This document shows, one piece after another, positions 45,766 through 56,721 of a DNA stretch of 64,000 nucleotides. A program made the translations under genes and the position numbers. The first letter of the stretch is position 1. Every line of letters starts with the position of its first letter. Source of the stretch: Bryopsis sp. KO-2023 (lineage: Eukaryota; Chlorophyta; Ulvophyceae; Bryopsidales; Bryopsidaceae); contig BSYQ01000011.1 in the NCBI GenBank assembly GCA_030272585.1, positions 1,178,001-1,242,000 of the forward strand, written 5' to 3'. The notes under the pieces are model-generated. The model was given only the letters and a program-made list of their open reading frames with translations. It was not told where the DNA came from and did no database searches.

Positions 45766-47777
45766 GTGGGCCGGCCACCGACGTCCTCCTTCGGCGACAC
45801 CTGAAGGGGTGGCGGGAGTGGGTCGGTCCAGAAAAACGAAATAAAAGGAAAAGGAAAAGGAGGAGACGTGGCAAACGTGCGGGTAGGCGAGAACAGTGGC
45901 GTCGAGCAGGCAGGAGGATCAAGGAGCAGGAAGAGAGAATGCAACGCCAAACACAAGAGGTAGAAAGGGCCAGAAGTCTGTGGCCAGACTCATGGGCCAT
46001 GCAGTGTTTGAACCATAGTAAAACAGTGGAAGCAGAAATTCTGGTGAGACAAGAGATAAAAGGGGAAGAAGAAAAGAAAAGAAGGGAAAATTCAAGGGAA
46101 GGGGAAGCAGCTGAAAAAGAATTGGGAAGAGAAAAGAAAGAAAAAGGAAGAAGAAAAGAAAAGTTTGGGTTGAAAGAAATGGGACAGACAGCAGTTCAGC
46201 TGCAGGAAAACCAGATTTGGGCAGGGGTGGTTCCCCTTGGGACTTCTGATGTAGAAAATAAAACGTTTGCCACAGAAAAGGAAAGAAAGGAGGAAAAGGT
46301 GTCACTTAGAGAAAAATTGGAAGAACTGAAAATTAGTCCCCATCTAACCCCCCACCAAAGAAAGGAACTACTGGATCTTCTGCAGCAGTACCCCGATGCT
46401 TGTGCTTGGTCCTCGGATCAAGTCGGGCAAACCAACCTCTTATACCACGAGATTCCCACCAGAGATCATCCCCCCATCAGGCAGAACCCCTACAGGTTCA
46501 GTTACGCGGAGAACCGGGTGGTAAAATCGGAGGTGGCGAGGATGCTCCTGGACGGAGTGGTGCGGAAGTCAAAGTCCCCATGGGCCTCACCGATCGTCCT
46601 AGTCCCAAAGCCAGATGGGTCGGTGCGGTTCTGCGTCGATTACCGCAAGCTTAACAAGGTGACCACCCGGGATAGCTTTCCCCTCCCAAGGATAGAGGAC
46701 GCGATCAACCAGTTTTCGGAGGCCAAATTCTTTACCGCTCTGGATTTGAGGTCGGGGTATTGGCAGGTCAGGATGAGCACCGCCTCCGCGGAAAAAACGG
46801 CCTTCATCACCCAGGAGGGGCTGTATGAGTTCGTGGTAATGCCCTTCGGGCTCAGTAACGCCCCAGCAACTTTCCAAAGGATGATGAATGAGGTGCTGGG
46901 ACCCATGCTGTGGAAGGGGGTGATCGTATACCTGGATGATATCATCATCTATGCGGAGACCTGGGAAAAGCATCAGGAGATCCTGGCAGAGGTGCTGCAG
47001 CGGTTGAAGGAGGCCAACCTGAGGATCAGCCCAAGGAAATCGGACTTCGGGTTTGAGGAGCTGCTGTACTTGGGCCACATCGTGGGGAAAGGAGAGATAA
47101 AAATGAATCCGGGGAAAATAGCCACAGTGGAGATGCAGGAGCCCCCGGTGGATGTGTCTACTCTGCGGTCCTTCCTGGGCCTTACTTCTTACTACAGGAG
47201 ATTTGTGCGCGACTATGCAAGGATCGCTGCACCTCTGACGGAGTTGTTGAAGAAGGATGTGACATTTGAATGGAGGGAACGCCACCAACAAGCATTTGAG
47301 AGGCTGAAGAAAAGCATTACCGATCAACCAGTCCTGGCTCCACCACAGCCACACCTACCATACATTCTGCAAACAGACTGGAGCAGCCAGGCTGTGGGGG
47401 CAGTACTCTGTCAAAAGGATGAGCAAGGGAGAGAGCATGTGGTGGCTTATGCCAGTAAAAGGCTCAATCCTGCTGAGAGGAATTATTCTGCAGTGGAAGG
47501 GGAGTGCCTAGCAGTGGTGTGGGCTTGCACCTTATTTCGGCCATACATCTACGGAACGGAATTTGTGCTGCAGACTGATCAAAGAGCCTTACAATGGTTG
47601 ATGACGGGTACCAAACTGACGGGGAAACTGATGAGGTGGGCACTCCGCCTACAAGAGTTTGATTTCACGATTGAGTTCCGCGCTGGGAAGAGTAACGCAA
47701 ATGCGGATGCACTGACAAGGCTTCCAGTTCCGCTGGACCATCCAATAGTCAGTGGTTCCACAGCGCTTCGTCCATGA
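45762..47777 (+). CDS. pol: C ORF2: reverse transcriptase and RNase H
   Basis: 672 codons, same length as in A. Basic Lys/Arg/Glu-rich N-terminus, RT with WASPIVLVPKPDGSVRFCVDYR, MPFGLSNAPATFQ and YLDDIIIY, RNase H with LQTDWSSQAVGAVL, VEGECLAVVW, TDQRALQWL and NADALTR. All catalytic motifs are present. It is entered by frameshift from ORF1, with no good start of its own. It ends GSTALRP like A, before a separate integrase region. Confidence 0.93.
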   Translation: MSGPATDVLLRRHLKGWREWVGPEKRNKRKRKRRRRGKRAGRREQWRRAGRRIKEQEERMQRQTQEVERARSLWPDSWAMQCLNHSKTVEAEILVRQEIKGEEEKKRRENSREGEAAEKELGREKKEKGRRKEKFGLKEMGQTAVQLQENQIWAGVVPLGTSDVENKTFATEKERKEEKVSLREKLEELKISPHLTPHQRKELLDLLQQYPDACAWSSDQVGQTNLLYHEIPTRDHPPIRQNPYRFSYAENRVVKSEVARMLLDGVVRKSKSPWASPIVLVPKPDGSVRFCVDYRKLNKVTTRDSFPLPRIEDAINQFSEAKFFTALDLRSGYWQVRMSTASAEKTAFITQEGLYEFVVMPFGLSNAPATFQRMMNEVLGPMLWKGVIVYLDDIIIYAETWEKHQEILAEVLQRLKEANLRISPRKSDFGFEELLYLGHIVGKGEIKMNPGKIATVEMQEPPVDVSTLRSFLGLTSYYRRFVRDYARIAAPLTELLKKDVTFEWRERHQQAFERLKKSITDQPVLAPPQPHLPYILQTDWSSQAVGAVLCQKDEQGREHVVAYASKRLNPAERNYSAVEGECLAVVWACTLFRPYIYGTEFVLQTDQRALQWLMTGTKLTGKLMRWALRLQEFDFTIEFRAGKSNANADALTRLPVPLDHPIVSGSTALRP

Positions 47778-47829
47778 TTTACTATGGAACCCCAGATCAG
47801 AGCTGACAAGGTGCAACCATTGTTGTCCC

Positions 47830-48480
47830 AATGGAAGTACTCAACAGTGGTAGGGGACACTTGAATTTTGTGAGGTTTTTGCATATTTCTTGCCTACCAT
47901 TGTTGTTGCAAAAGGTCAAGGGGGAAAAAGTGGATCAATGGATGGATAAGGATCAGATGAAATATTTGGAAAGAAAGGATTTGCCTGCTGGGAGACAAGC
48001 TGAGGCAAAAGTGCACAGAAGAAGTCGACGATATTGAAGGGTAGCAGGAGATGCTCACCCACTCAAGTACTTGAGCAGAGAAAGAGAATGGCGACAGGTG
48101 CCAAATGAGGAACAACGATAGTCTGTGGTTCGAGATATCCACAGACAGAATGCGCACATCGGCGGGAGAGGATTAAGCCAGAAGAGTGCAGCAGCTGCAC
48201 AGCAGCAAGAGTTATATATCAAAAGAGGAAGAGCAAGTGTGGCAGACGTGCCATAACTGCAGAGAGAGTTAAAAAGCGCCTAAGGAACTATATCCGCTAC
48301 AGCAGCATGAGAGAGAGAAAGCGCCTAAGGGACTTCATCCACTACGGCAGCATATACCGTTGAGAGCTTGGGAGAAAACAAAACAGCGGAAAAAGGGGAA
48401 AGAAATGAAGTGGCAGAACTTCTACAGAAGCCGGGCGTTCAACTAAGGAAAGGACGACCATACCATTCGGAGACCAATTG
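47830..48480 (+). pseudogene. C integrase remnant (frameshifted, core deleted)
   Basis: Recognisable A-type integrase pieces in changing frames: PLKYLSRE, VPNEEQR, HRQNAHIGGRGL, VWQTCHNC-like text, then a jump to GVQLRKGRPYH. Several stops interrupt it, and the region with the first two catalytic Asp residues is missing. The similarity ends near ETN at 48480, before the position of the catalytic Glu. It cannot give an active integrase. Confidence 0.85.
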
Positions 48481-48493
48481 ACTGGTGGTACGG

Positions 48494-48742
48494 ATGGATT
48501 GCGAAATACAATATGGTATTTTGTGGTTTGTTGTGTTTTGTATTGTATTGTTTGTTTTGTTTGGTATTGCTGTATTTCTGCAGCAGCAGTGGGTGGGTTT
48601 TTATTCTGTTTTTGTTCTATCTCGTTTAGTGAGTATTATTTCTGCAGGAATAGTATTCAGTCAGTCAGGCGATAAAGAAAAGGATTTTTCTTTTGATACT
48701 TTTTTGAGCTCAATAGAGAACTGGGAAAGAAAAGGGGGATAA
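48494..48742 (+). CDS. Small membrane-type ORF in C (82 aa)
   Basis: From the ATG at 48494: a strongly hydrophobic segment (YGILWFVVFCIVLFVLFGIAV) near the N-terminus, a second apolar stretch, and a polar tail (GDKEKDFSFD...). It occupies the place where A ORF3 has its MFRFVCFLAIICGVL segment. No family is recognised. It may be a decayed relic of that region or chance in T-rich DNA. Confidence 0.3.
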   Translation: MDCEIQYGILWFVVFCIVLFVLFGIAVFLQQQWVGFYSVFVLSRLVSIISAGIVFSQSGDKEKDFSFDTFLSSIENWERKGG

Positions 48743-49239
48743 ACAAGGGACAAATAGGGACAAACCGGTCACTTTGACCTATAGGGGTGAAAGAACAGCT
48801 GATGGCTATGAGAAAAAAAAAAAAGAAAGGGGGAACTGATTGAAGTGCAGCACCACTGGTTTACATTCGAGTGCTCTTTGAACAGTCCTGCTGGGTTTAA
48901 AGAACAGCTGATGGCTGTGATTAAAAAGAAAAAAAAGGGGGGACCTGTTTGAGGAACAACATTGTTAGTTTACATTTTGATGTCCTTGAACAGTTTTGCT
49001 GTGGAAATTAAAAATAAAATGGATCTGCAGTAACAATGGGCACTTGTTTTGTGTTTCTGAGCACTACGTCTACAGACATAGTAGCCAGTCAGGCAGTTAA
49101 GAGAAAGATTTTCTTGTTGATACTTTTTGGAAAAGTTCTAGGAACAACTAGCTAACAACTAAAGACCAGGGACAGAAGAAGTTCAGTGGGGGAGGTTGAG
49201 TTTAACTTTTGGGGACAAAAGTCAAGGGAGGAGGGGAGT
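48743..49239 (+). other. C 3' UTR with repeated polypurine tracts
   Basis: No gene. Two copies of a unit with GAACAGCTGATGGCT, an A/G tract and GGGGG (about 48792 and 48900). The distal part resembles the A 3' UTR (AACTTTTGGGGACAAAAGT) and ends in the PPT GGGAGGAGGGGAGT. Confidence 0.55.
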
Positions 49240-49255
49240 GGTTACAGCTGTAACC
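49240..49255 (+). promoter_or_regulatory. C junction palindrome
   Basis: GGTTACAGCTGTAACC spanning the PPT side and LTR start (49249), identical to A and D. Confidence 0.6.
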
Positions 49256-49842
49256 CCAAACCACGTCGCCTCGACCAATTTTGTCACCTCCAGGGCTAGA
49301 GTGATATCAGGGGAGGGAATGCTGCTTGAGGCAGTCCCAGACGGATTACGTAGGGCTAGCAGTCACCCTGGGACAGTTCTGCCATAGCAGTTCCGCCATA
49401 GTTTAGAAGTAGCAGTTCAGCTACAGAAATGCCTAGGTTGGACGTTCCTAGGGGTTGGTGCTGAGGGAAGGGATTGAGAGTGGTTAGGAAGATCAACTAG
49501 GCTTGATGGGTTAGGAAGTCTCCATCAGTAGGTGGGATCCTAGGTGATCAGTGGGACCAAGGTGAGTCAGGCTGCAGCCTATTTAAACGGCTGATCTTAG
49601 GGTATTGTTCTTCTTCTTGGTGTGGATCTTCTTGTTTTGTTTGAGTTCGGACTTGGGTTGTTGTAAAAGAAGCTTTGAGAGAAAGACCTGAGTGGAGAGT
49701 GTTTTTGTGAGGCCGTGTGATTATATCAAAAGGGGCTGTCCCCACTTCTGCCGTTCCCTTACTGCAAGAACGTCTCTACAACCGTTAAGTCCAGCTGCAG
49801 GGGTGACCCCAGCGGTCAGGACGACGCAATTTGTTGGTTACA
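49249..49842 (+). repeat. C 3' LTR
   Basis: 594 bp: the 586-bp sequence of the 5' LTR plus terminal TGGTTACA. Followed by CTCCAG. Confidence 0.93.
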
Positions 49843-49848
49843 CTCCAG

Positions 49849-52330
49849 CGGTTTTCTTCGATCGTGTGAGGTGTCGTTCCAGTGTTTCGTAAAGTGGACG
49901 AGACTTTGTTTTGGTTACTTTGTTTCGGTGTCGGAAGTTTACTTTGGTTGAAGTCGACAGTGTTATTGTGGGACGTTCAAGTCGGCGATGGTTACAGCGT
50001 AAGGGACTTTTCGAAGTAGATTTGTAGGAGTCTGTTGTTTGTCTTGGAAACAGTGGAGACGGAAGTTTTTGCCGTTGAAGTGTTTGAGAAAGAACGACGA
50101 AAAAGAAAAAAACAAGATCTCACTGCTCACACTCACACTTCTGTGGGTAGGAGTCGGCGACGGACAGAAAGAGGTTTTTTTTTGGGCGCACGTTGTTTTT
50201 CTTTTATACGAGGAAAAGAGTAAGACTGTCGTTACCCTAGTGGGGGGAGTGCGTGGCGTTACTGCTTAAAGCGATCTTTACAGGAAAAGCGAGGTTAATC
50301 TTCAACCTTTGGTTGGAGCGCAGCAAAACAGGTTGCCTGGGTCGAAAAAATCAGTGCACTGAGGTTGTTGGAGGAGTTGCGCTGTGCAGGGTTGCATAAC
50401 CAGGCGACTAAAGTGAGGGTGCGCTACGAAGAAAGCAAAAGTGTGACAAGCGCGAAAACACGTCGACTGGGAACGTCGTGTGGATCGACTCACACAGAAC
50501 ACGAGCAAATGGGAGGTCGGATCTCTTCCACCTGGTGCGCAAAGTCGTTGGAGTGGGAGTGGTTGCAACCACAACTTTTGTTTCATTGTCGCTGGTGGGG
50601 CGCGAGTGTGTCGGCCAGTTTCGCGGACTTATGATTTGTTTCACGAGGAAAGGTCTATTTTGAGAAGTTGGACGGAGTGTTTGAAATGTTGGTGTTTTGG
50701 GCTAGATTTATGACAAGATTTGCAGTGATCTACGAATAGTCCAGAAGTGCAGTGCAGCAGTATCATTTTTGTTGACTTGACATATCAGAACTGATTTTTA
50801 CAGTATTCGAATTTGTGGAGATTTTGCCACACCATTTTCTTTGGCAGAAGTCTTGGTTGAGAGGGAGAATTTCCATCACTTCTACAATGGAAATTCAGCA
50901 AGAGTAAAGAAAGAAAGAAAAAAAAAAAAAAAAAGGAAGAAGATTATAGATGAAAAAAAAAAAATTCTAAGGAACAGCAAGAGATGGAAGAGTAGGAAAG
51001 GTGTTTCTGAGTTGAAAGATGGAAGTATTTCCACTCAAGTGCGGCACTGTTTGATGACTTGCAGTTGGCATATGTGAGTGCTCCTGTTGATTTGCTTCTA
51101 GTTGTTTCGTTTGGCTGGGATCTGGAAAGAGTGATAAAAGTGTGTGGGCGAGAGCGTCTGCGAAGCGGTGATACTCGTTTGGGGTTTTAGACTCGGGAAG
51201 TAGGGTCGTGTTGGGTTTCTCCCATGTGGTTATTTTGGTACCACTTCTTGGGCGGTGTCGCAGTCCGCAGTATTACTGGGGTTTTCTTGTTTTCGAGTTT
51301 TGGTGAAACCTGTAGGAGAGAAACGAAAGTTAATGCGGAGTGTTTCTTATTAAAGCAGGTAATGATGCAAGATAGGGGCTTGTTTCAGGTCGCACCCATA
51401 GAGCGGATGCTCCAGTGTTTCTGGTTTTGACTTTCGGAGTATTCGCTGGGGGACGTTTTGACAGCGTAACTGTGGGTAGAAGGGATCGACAGAAATGCGG
51501 CAGGGAGTTTAAGGTCGAGTTTTTGGGCCTGTGTTTCTTTTTGGGAGAGTGAGTGTTGTGGACGCGGAAGTTCGACAGTGTTTCAAAAGAACAGAGTGAG
51601 TGTGTCTTCTTGGCAGTAATGAACTTTCTTGTGGAAGGGTAGACATTTTTGGTGAGTGGTGAACGTTCTATTGTCGACGGTAGTTGCGATACAATATCTT
51701 TTGGAAGAGGTGTTTCTTTTGCACAACAAGGATTGCGGGAAAAAAAAAAAAAAAAAAAATGGCAGAAGTACTGATTGATACGGGAAAAGTCAAGGACCAG
51801 CAGTTTATCAAGGCGGGATTAGCTACCCCGAGTTTATAAGTTGCGGTGATTGAGCGGACCAGGGGTGAGTGTGTGTAGAGGAAGGACTGGGAACGTGTTT
51901 TTAGATGGTTTGTTGGCGACCAATCAAGCGGCAGCCACGGAAAGTTCTGAGCATTATGGGGTGCTCTGTATTTCTGTTGGCGGTCGTGGGATGAGAGCTG
52001 ATTTATGAAATACTGTGGGTAGTATCTTTTAGGGGGATAGGAAATGGAAAACGGCTTTGAAACAGAAAGACCAGTCGTGATCAGAGGCAAGAACGACAGC
52101 AGTACTGAGCATCAAAAAGACAGCTCAGAATGGAAGGAGTACGCCCTAACAATATTGCCAAGGAGGTTGTGGGTGGTACCAACAGTATGAGAAGATAGAG
52201 GTACAAGGTTTTTCAGCTAAGGAAAAGATAAGGGAGCAGTTGAAAAATATATATATATATATGGTGTGTGGACGAAGAGAAGAAAAAAAAAAAAAAGAGG
52301 GGGAAAATATATGAAAGGAGTCTTTCAGGG
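49849..52330 (+). other. D interior, non-coding, between C and the solo LTR
   Basis: About 2.5 kb without an ORF of recognisable family; the longest frames are about 60-140 codons and lack motifs. Several A-rich tracts (about 50917, 50955, 51740, 52285) and a TA microsatellite (about 52247-52262). Codon-like periodicity is not evident by eye. Confidence 0.6.
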
Positions 52331-52336
52331 ATTGAG

Positions 52337-52872
52337 TGTAACCCCAAACCACGTCGCCTCCACCGATTTCGTCACATTGGCCAAGGCCAGAGTGCTATCG
52401 GGTAGAGGAGGGGTAGTTAGGACAGTCCAGCCACAGTCTGGAAGTAGCAGTCCAGCTGCGGAAATGGCTAGGTTGGACGGTCCTAGGGGTAGACTAAGGG
52501 AAGGGATTGAGGGAGGTTAGGAAGATCAGCTAGGTTTGATAGGTTAGGTAGTCCCCATCAGTAGGTGGGATCCTAGGTGATCAGTGGGACTAGGGTGAGT
52601 CAGGCGGCAGCCTATTTAATGGCTGATCTTAGGTTATTGGACATTCTGGGTGGGGCTTTTGTGTTTATTCGGGTTTGGACCCTTTATTGATTGTTGTAAG
52701 AAAGCTTGTGTGAAGAGTCCTGAGTAAGGTGCCTTGCAAAGGCCGTGTGATCAAGTACAAGAGGGGCTGTCCCCACTTCCGCCGTTCCCGTTCTGCAGAA
52801 ACGCCATCACAACCGTTAAGTACGGCTGCAGGGGTGACCCCAGCGGTCAAGGGTACCCTATTTGTGGTTACA
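52337..52872 (+). repeat. Solo LTR of family A
   Basis: 536 bp, TGTAACCCC...GGTTACA, flanked by ATTGAG (52331-52336, 52873-52878). Same LTR type as 2731-3267 but in plus orientation with some substitutions. It is the product of LTR-LTR recombination in a former full copy. Confidence 0.92.
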
Positions 52873-52878
52873 ATTGAG

Positions 52879-55107
52879 GTATTTGTTCTATCTCCAGTAT
52901 TTCTGATAGGAACAGTGGCAGGTCTGCTTTTGGCACTCAATAGTGACCTGTTGAGGGTATTCGAGGCTAGTGCTGGAGGTCACCATTTGGTTAAAATGGC
53001 CAGCAAAAGTCTGTTTACTAGCAAGAGTGAGAGTGGGCGTGAGTAAAGGGGTTTTTCTTGTTACCTCTGCGGTAGTGACGTTAAGAAGAAAGACGTTCTA
53101 ACCTTTGTCAGATGGGAGTTGCGGAACAGCAGGTACAGAGTAAGGGGTACCTTGTCTGAAAGGGAAAAAGAAAGAGTGACAGCGTCAGGTAGACGTGCCT
53201 GGGCGACTCTAGAGTGGAAAAGTGCGTCGACAGCAAAAGTGGTGCGACTGGAAACTACGTTTGCTGTTCAGGAGTTACAGTAAACGTGGTCAGGAAATGG
53301 AAGTAGCGTTTGGGACGTTGTTGAAGGAAGAGGATAATGGATATCAAGATACAAAGAAGAAAGAGTGATTGTGGAAGAGCCATGGCAGGTTCCAAGATGA
53401 GCCGGTGGTTATAAAAGCAAGCGAGGAGGAGTCCTCAAGGAAGAGTGATTGTTGAAGAGCCGTGGCAGGTTCCAAGATGAGCCGGTGGCCATAAAAGCAA
53501 GCGAGGAGGAGTCCTCAAGAAAGAGTGATTGTGGAAGAGCCATGGCAGGTTCCAAGATGAGCCGGTGGTTATAAAAGCAAGCGAGGAGGAGTCCTCAAGA
53601 AAGAGTGATTGTGGAAGAGCCATGGCAGGTTTCAAAATGAGCCGGTGGTTATAAAAGCAAGCGAGGAGGAGTCCTCAAGGAAGAGTGATTGTTGAAGAGC
53701 CGTGGCAGGTTCCAAGATGAGCCGGTGGCTATAAAAGCAAGCGAGGAGGAGTCCTCAAGGAAGAGTGATTGTTGAAGAGCCGTGGCAGGTTCCAAGATGA
53801 GCCGGTGGTTATAAAAGCAAGCGAGGAGGAGTCTTCAAGGAAGAGTGATTGTGGAAGAGCCATGGCAGGTTCCAAGATGAGCCGGTGGTTATAAAAGCAA
53901 GCGAGGAGGAGTCTTCAAGGAAGAGTGATTGTGGAAGAGCCATGGCAGGTTCCAAGATGAGCCGGTGGTTATAAAAGCAGCGAGGAGGAGTCCTCAAGGA
54001 AGAGTGATTATGGAAGAGCCGGGGCAGGTTCCAAGACGAGCCGGCGGTTATAAAAGCAAGCAAGAAGGAGTATACAAGAGACGACGCAGCTGTGGTTATG
54101 TTTATACAAATCAGACGATGGATTGAGGTACTTTGAAGATATTTTCGCTGCAGCGTAAATATTAGGTGGAAGTGTCGCTGTTCAGCAGCAAATGATGGAA
54201 GTAGCGCCACAGATGTAGTGTCCAGGTGGCAGCTCAGCTCAAAAGAAGCTTGGAAACCGCGCCACAGACGTGATGTCTGGATGGCTGCAACCTCAGCTTT
54301 TGGAGCTTACGAAGAGGAAGAGAGATGATGAAGAGGAAGAGAAAGCGTGGACAGGAGAGAGTCGCGTAAGAAAGAGGCACAGAGTGTGACCTGATGAAGA
54401 GAAAGAGAGACACTGGGTGTGTCCTGACGAAGAGAGAAGAGAGAAGAGAAAGAGATATGCATATATGAGAATTGGTGTGCAGACGTGCCACCAGAAGAGA
54501 AGATACAAGCGCCGTATCCTGCGTGGTGGCGGCAGCTGAACTGGAGGTATCCATATGGTGTTGAGACTGGCGAGATCAAAAAAAAAAAAAAAAAGAATGA
54601 CAACAATGGTTAGAGAGCCTTCCAAAGGTGTGAACTGGTATGGAGATTTAAGCGCTTTGGGAAGGGTGACCAACCCTGTAGCAGCTTGTCTTATTTGGGA
54701 AGATATGAGTGTGCGGAAAGATTGGTTTTTGGTAATGGAAAGAGTGGGTATCCTTGTTGAACGAGCGAAGATGCGCTGAGGGCAGAGAACTCTCGAGCAG
54801 CATTATTGCGAAAGTAATGAGCGGTATCGATTCGGGGAAGAAAAAAAAAAAAAAGAAATTTGAGACAAATAGGATGGTGCATGTGCGTTTGTGGGCCAAA
54901 TAGAGAGAAACCAGTGTTTGTGGCCGCACTGGAGGAGTCTCTTAAACGCAGAAGTGCTATTGTGTTTGCTTGAATTAGAAAAAGGTTTAGTTGGTTTCAT
55001 CGATTTATGTTATATTGGTGGCGTTTTTCTTATATTTTGCCTTTCTGTTTTTGTTAGTGTATTTTCTCCACACTTGGAGGGCCAAGTGTTGGTTATGGGG
55101 GGGAAAA
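52879..55107 (+). other. D interior, non-coding, with 80-bp tandem array
   Basis: No gene. Contains the ninefold 80-bp array (53361-54075), an AGAGA-rich stretch (about 54304-54450) and A-tracts near 54577 and 54840. It ends TTATGGGGGGGAAAA, the PPT. Confidence 0.6.
53361..54075 (+). repeat. Nine tandem 80-bp repeats, each with a TATAAAA motif
   Basis: Units start AAGAGTGATTGTGGAAGAGC at 53361, 53441, 53521, 53601, 53681, 53761, 53841, 53921 and 54000 (one unit is 79 bp). Most carry GGTTATAAAAGCAAGCGAGG, with GGCTATAAAAG or GGCCATAAAAG in two. The period is not a multiple of 3, so it is not a protein repeat. Units are highly similar, pointing to recent expansion. Confidence 0.92.
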
Positions 55108-55123
55108 GGTTACAGCTGTAACC
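55108..55123 (+). promoter_or_regulatory. D junction palindrome
   Basis: GGTTACAGCTGTAACC across the LTR start (55117), after the PPT GGGGGGGAAAA. Confidence 0.6.
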
Positions 55124-55405
55124 CCAAACCACGTCGCCTCCACCGATTTCGTCGTCCCTGCAGCGGGAGTAGGTGTGTTTGGTAGTAATCGGGAAGGACA
55201 AGACTTAGTTGGGCTAGATTGGGTTGATCCGGCTTCGAGTAGACCTTGATTTGGATCAAGTACATTTGTGATGGGATGTGGGAAGATATATTGGACGAGT
55301 TTATGGACGTTGGAACCTTTTTGCTTTGGATTGTAAGTCTTCCTTTGGAGTGGGACTGTGGCGTGTGTGACAAGAGCGGTCAAGACGACGTTTTGGGAGG
55401 TTACA
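55117..55405 (+). repeat. D 3' LTR
   Basis: 289 bp: the 281 bp of the 5' LTR plus terminal AGGTTACA. Followed by GCTGTC. Confidence 0.92.
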
Positions 55406-56175
55406 GCTGTCGCCAAGAAATCAACCCAGCGGTCTGGATACCGCTCCACATAAGGCCGCAAAAAGTCTTCCAACACCCGAATAGTAACCTCTGACTGCCC
55501 ATCTGTTTGTGGGTGGTAGGCTGTGCTCATTCGGAGTTGGGTTCCCAGAAGTGAAAATAAAGACCGCCAGAAGGAACTTGTGAATCTGGGGTCTCGATCG
55601 GAAATTATCACTTTGGGGAGGCCATAGTGTTTGTATATTTTGTCCACAAACAACTTAGCATATTCCGGGGCGGTTATTTCCTTAGTGCAGGGTGCGAAGC
55701 GAACGTACTTGGTTAACCGATCAACAAATACCGCGATGGCGGTGAACCCACGTGACTTTGGTAAATCAGTCACGAGGTCAGTGGTGATCTGTTCCCACTT
55801 TGTTGTCGGTATTGGGAGTGGATGCAGAAGCCCTTTCTGCTTCGTCGTATCAGCTTTTGTCCGCTGACAGACAGGACATGTCCGCACATATGCTTGGACA
55901 TCCTTTCCAACTCCTTTCCACCAGTAGTATCGCTGTAGCACATCCGATGTCCGGGCGGCACCTGCGTGTCCAGCGCTCGGAACATCATGGAACTCCCCCA
56001 TAACCTTTTTCCGGTATCCATTTGGAACCACTAGTACTTTGTCTGAGGTGGGAGCTGCTTGATAGTACAACCAGCCATCCTCGAACGAAAGTTTCGTGGG
56101 TTTACCCTCTTGGATTTTCGCGACTTCCGCTTGCAGTTTTTGATCTGCCGCAATAGCGGTCTTCCATGCATCCGC
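55406..56175 (-). CDS. pol: F Pol, integrase core (interrupted both sides)
   Basis: Minus-strand fragment of F integrase, cut on the left by D and on the right by A2. It has the zinc region (HAGAARTSDVLQRYYWWKG, CPVC), then TDLVTDLPKSRGF, SDRDPRFTSSFW and SEVTIRVLEDFL, so all three catalytic acids are present. It ends DFLAT and continues at 40106 (TAEFAANN). The first 6 bases are the target duplication. Upstream RT lies beyond A2. Confidence 0.92.
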
Positions 56176-56712
56176 TGTAACCACAAATAGGGTAACCTTG
56201 ACCGCTGGGGTCACCCCTGCAGCCGTACTTAACGGTGGTGATGGCGTTTCTGCAGAACGGGAACGGCGGAAGTGGGGACAGCCCCTCTTGAATTTGATCA
56301 CACGGCCTTTGCAAGGCACCTTACTCAGGACTCTTCACACAAGCTTTCTTACAACAATCAATAAAGGTCCAAACTCGAATAAACACAAAAGCCTCACCCA
56401 GAATGTCCAATAACCTAAGATCAGCCATTAAATAGGCTGCCGCCTGACTCACCCTAGTCCCACTGATCACCTAGGATCCCACCTACTGATGGGGACTACC
56501 TAACCTATCAAGCCTAGCTGATCTTCCTAACCTCCCTCAATCCCTTCCCTTAGTCTCTACCCCTAGGACCGTCCAACCTAGTCATTTCCGCAGCTGGACT
56601 GCTACTTCCAGGCTGTGGCTGGACTGTCCTAACTACCCCTCCTCTACCCGATAGCACTCTGGCCTTGGCCAGTGTGACGAAATCGGTGGAGGCGACGTGG
56701 TTTGGGGTTACA
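56176..56712 (-). repeat. A2 3' LTR
   Basis: 537 bp, same as the A1 LTR with a few substitutions (for example GGATCCCACC versus GGATCCCTCC). The junction palindrome is at 56706-56721 and the PPT just after. Confidence 0.92.
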
Positions 56713-56721
56713 GCTGTAACC

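Larger units (their letters stand above)
41152..49842 (+). mobile_element. Element C, Ty3/gypsy retrotransposon with decayed integrase
   Basis: 8,691 bp, flanked by CTCCAG (41146-41151, 49843-49848). LTRs 41152-41737 and 49249-49842 read identical except for 8 extra terminal bases on the outer 3' end. Gag-PR and RT-RH are open and joined by a GGATTTT frameshift as in A. The integrase region is riddled with stops and lacks most of its core. Identical LTRs with a dead integrase imply that another element supplied integrase. Confidence 0.93.
40107..55405 (+). mobile_element. Element D, LARD-like non-autonomous LTR retrotransposon carrying C and a solo LTR
   Basis: Flanked by GCTGTC (40101-40106, 55406-55411). 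LTRs 40107-40387 and 55117-55405 read identical apart from 8 terminal bases. It has a PBS, a PPT palindrome and a leader homologous to that of C, but no Gag, RT or integrase signature in about 6 kb of own sequence. It therefore needs proteins in trans. The first 37 bp of its LTR equal those of family A; the LTR bodies differ. Confidence 0.88.

Noticed and set aside
48494-48742. A confident viroporin- or Env-like protein in C
   Set aside because: Only one small frame in T-rich DNA with no homology I can name, so it is kept as a low-confidence feature.
49849-52330. Host gene fragments or a hidden coding region in D
   Set aside because: No frame longer than about 140 codons, no splice-like organisation that I could support, and no recognisable motif.
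53361-54075. CRISPR-like array
   Set aside because: Units are contiguous 80-bp repeats without unique spacers, in a eukaryotic retroelement.
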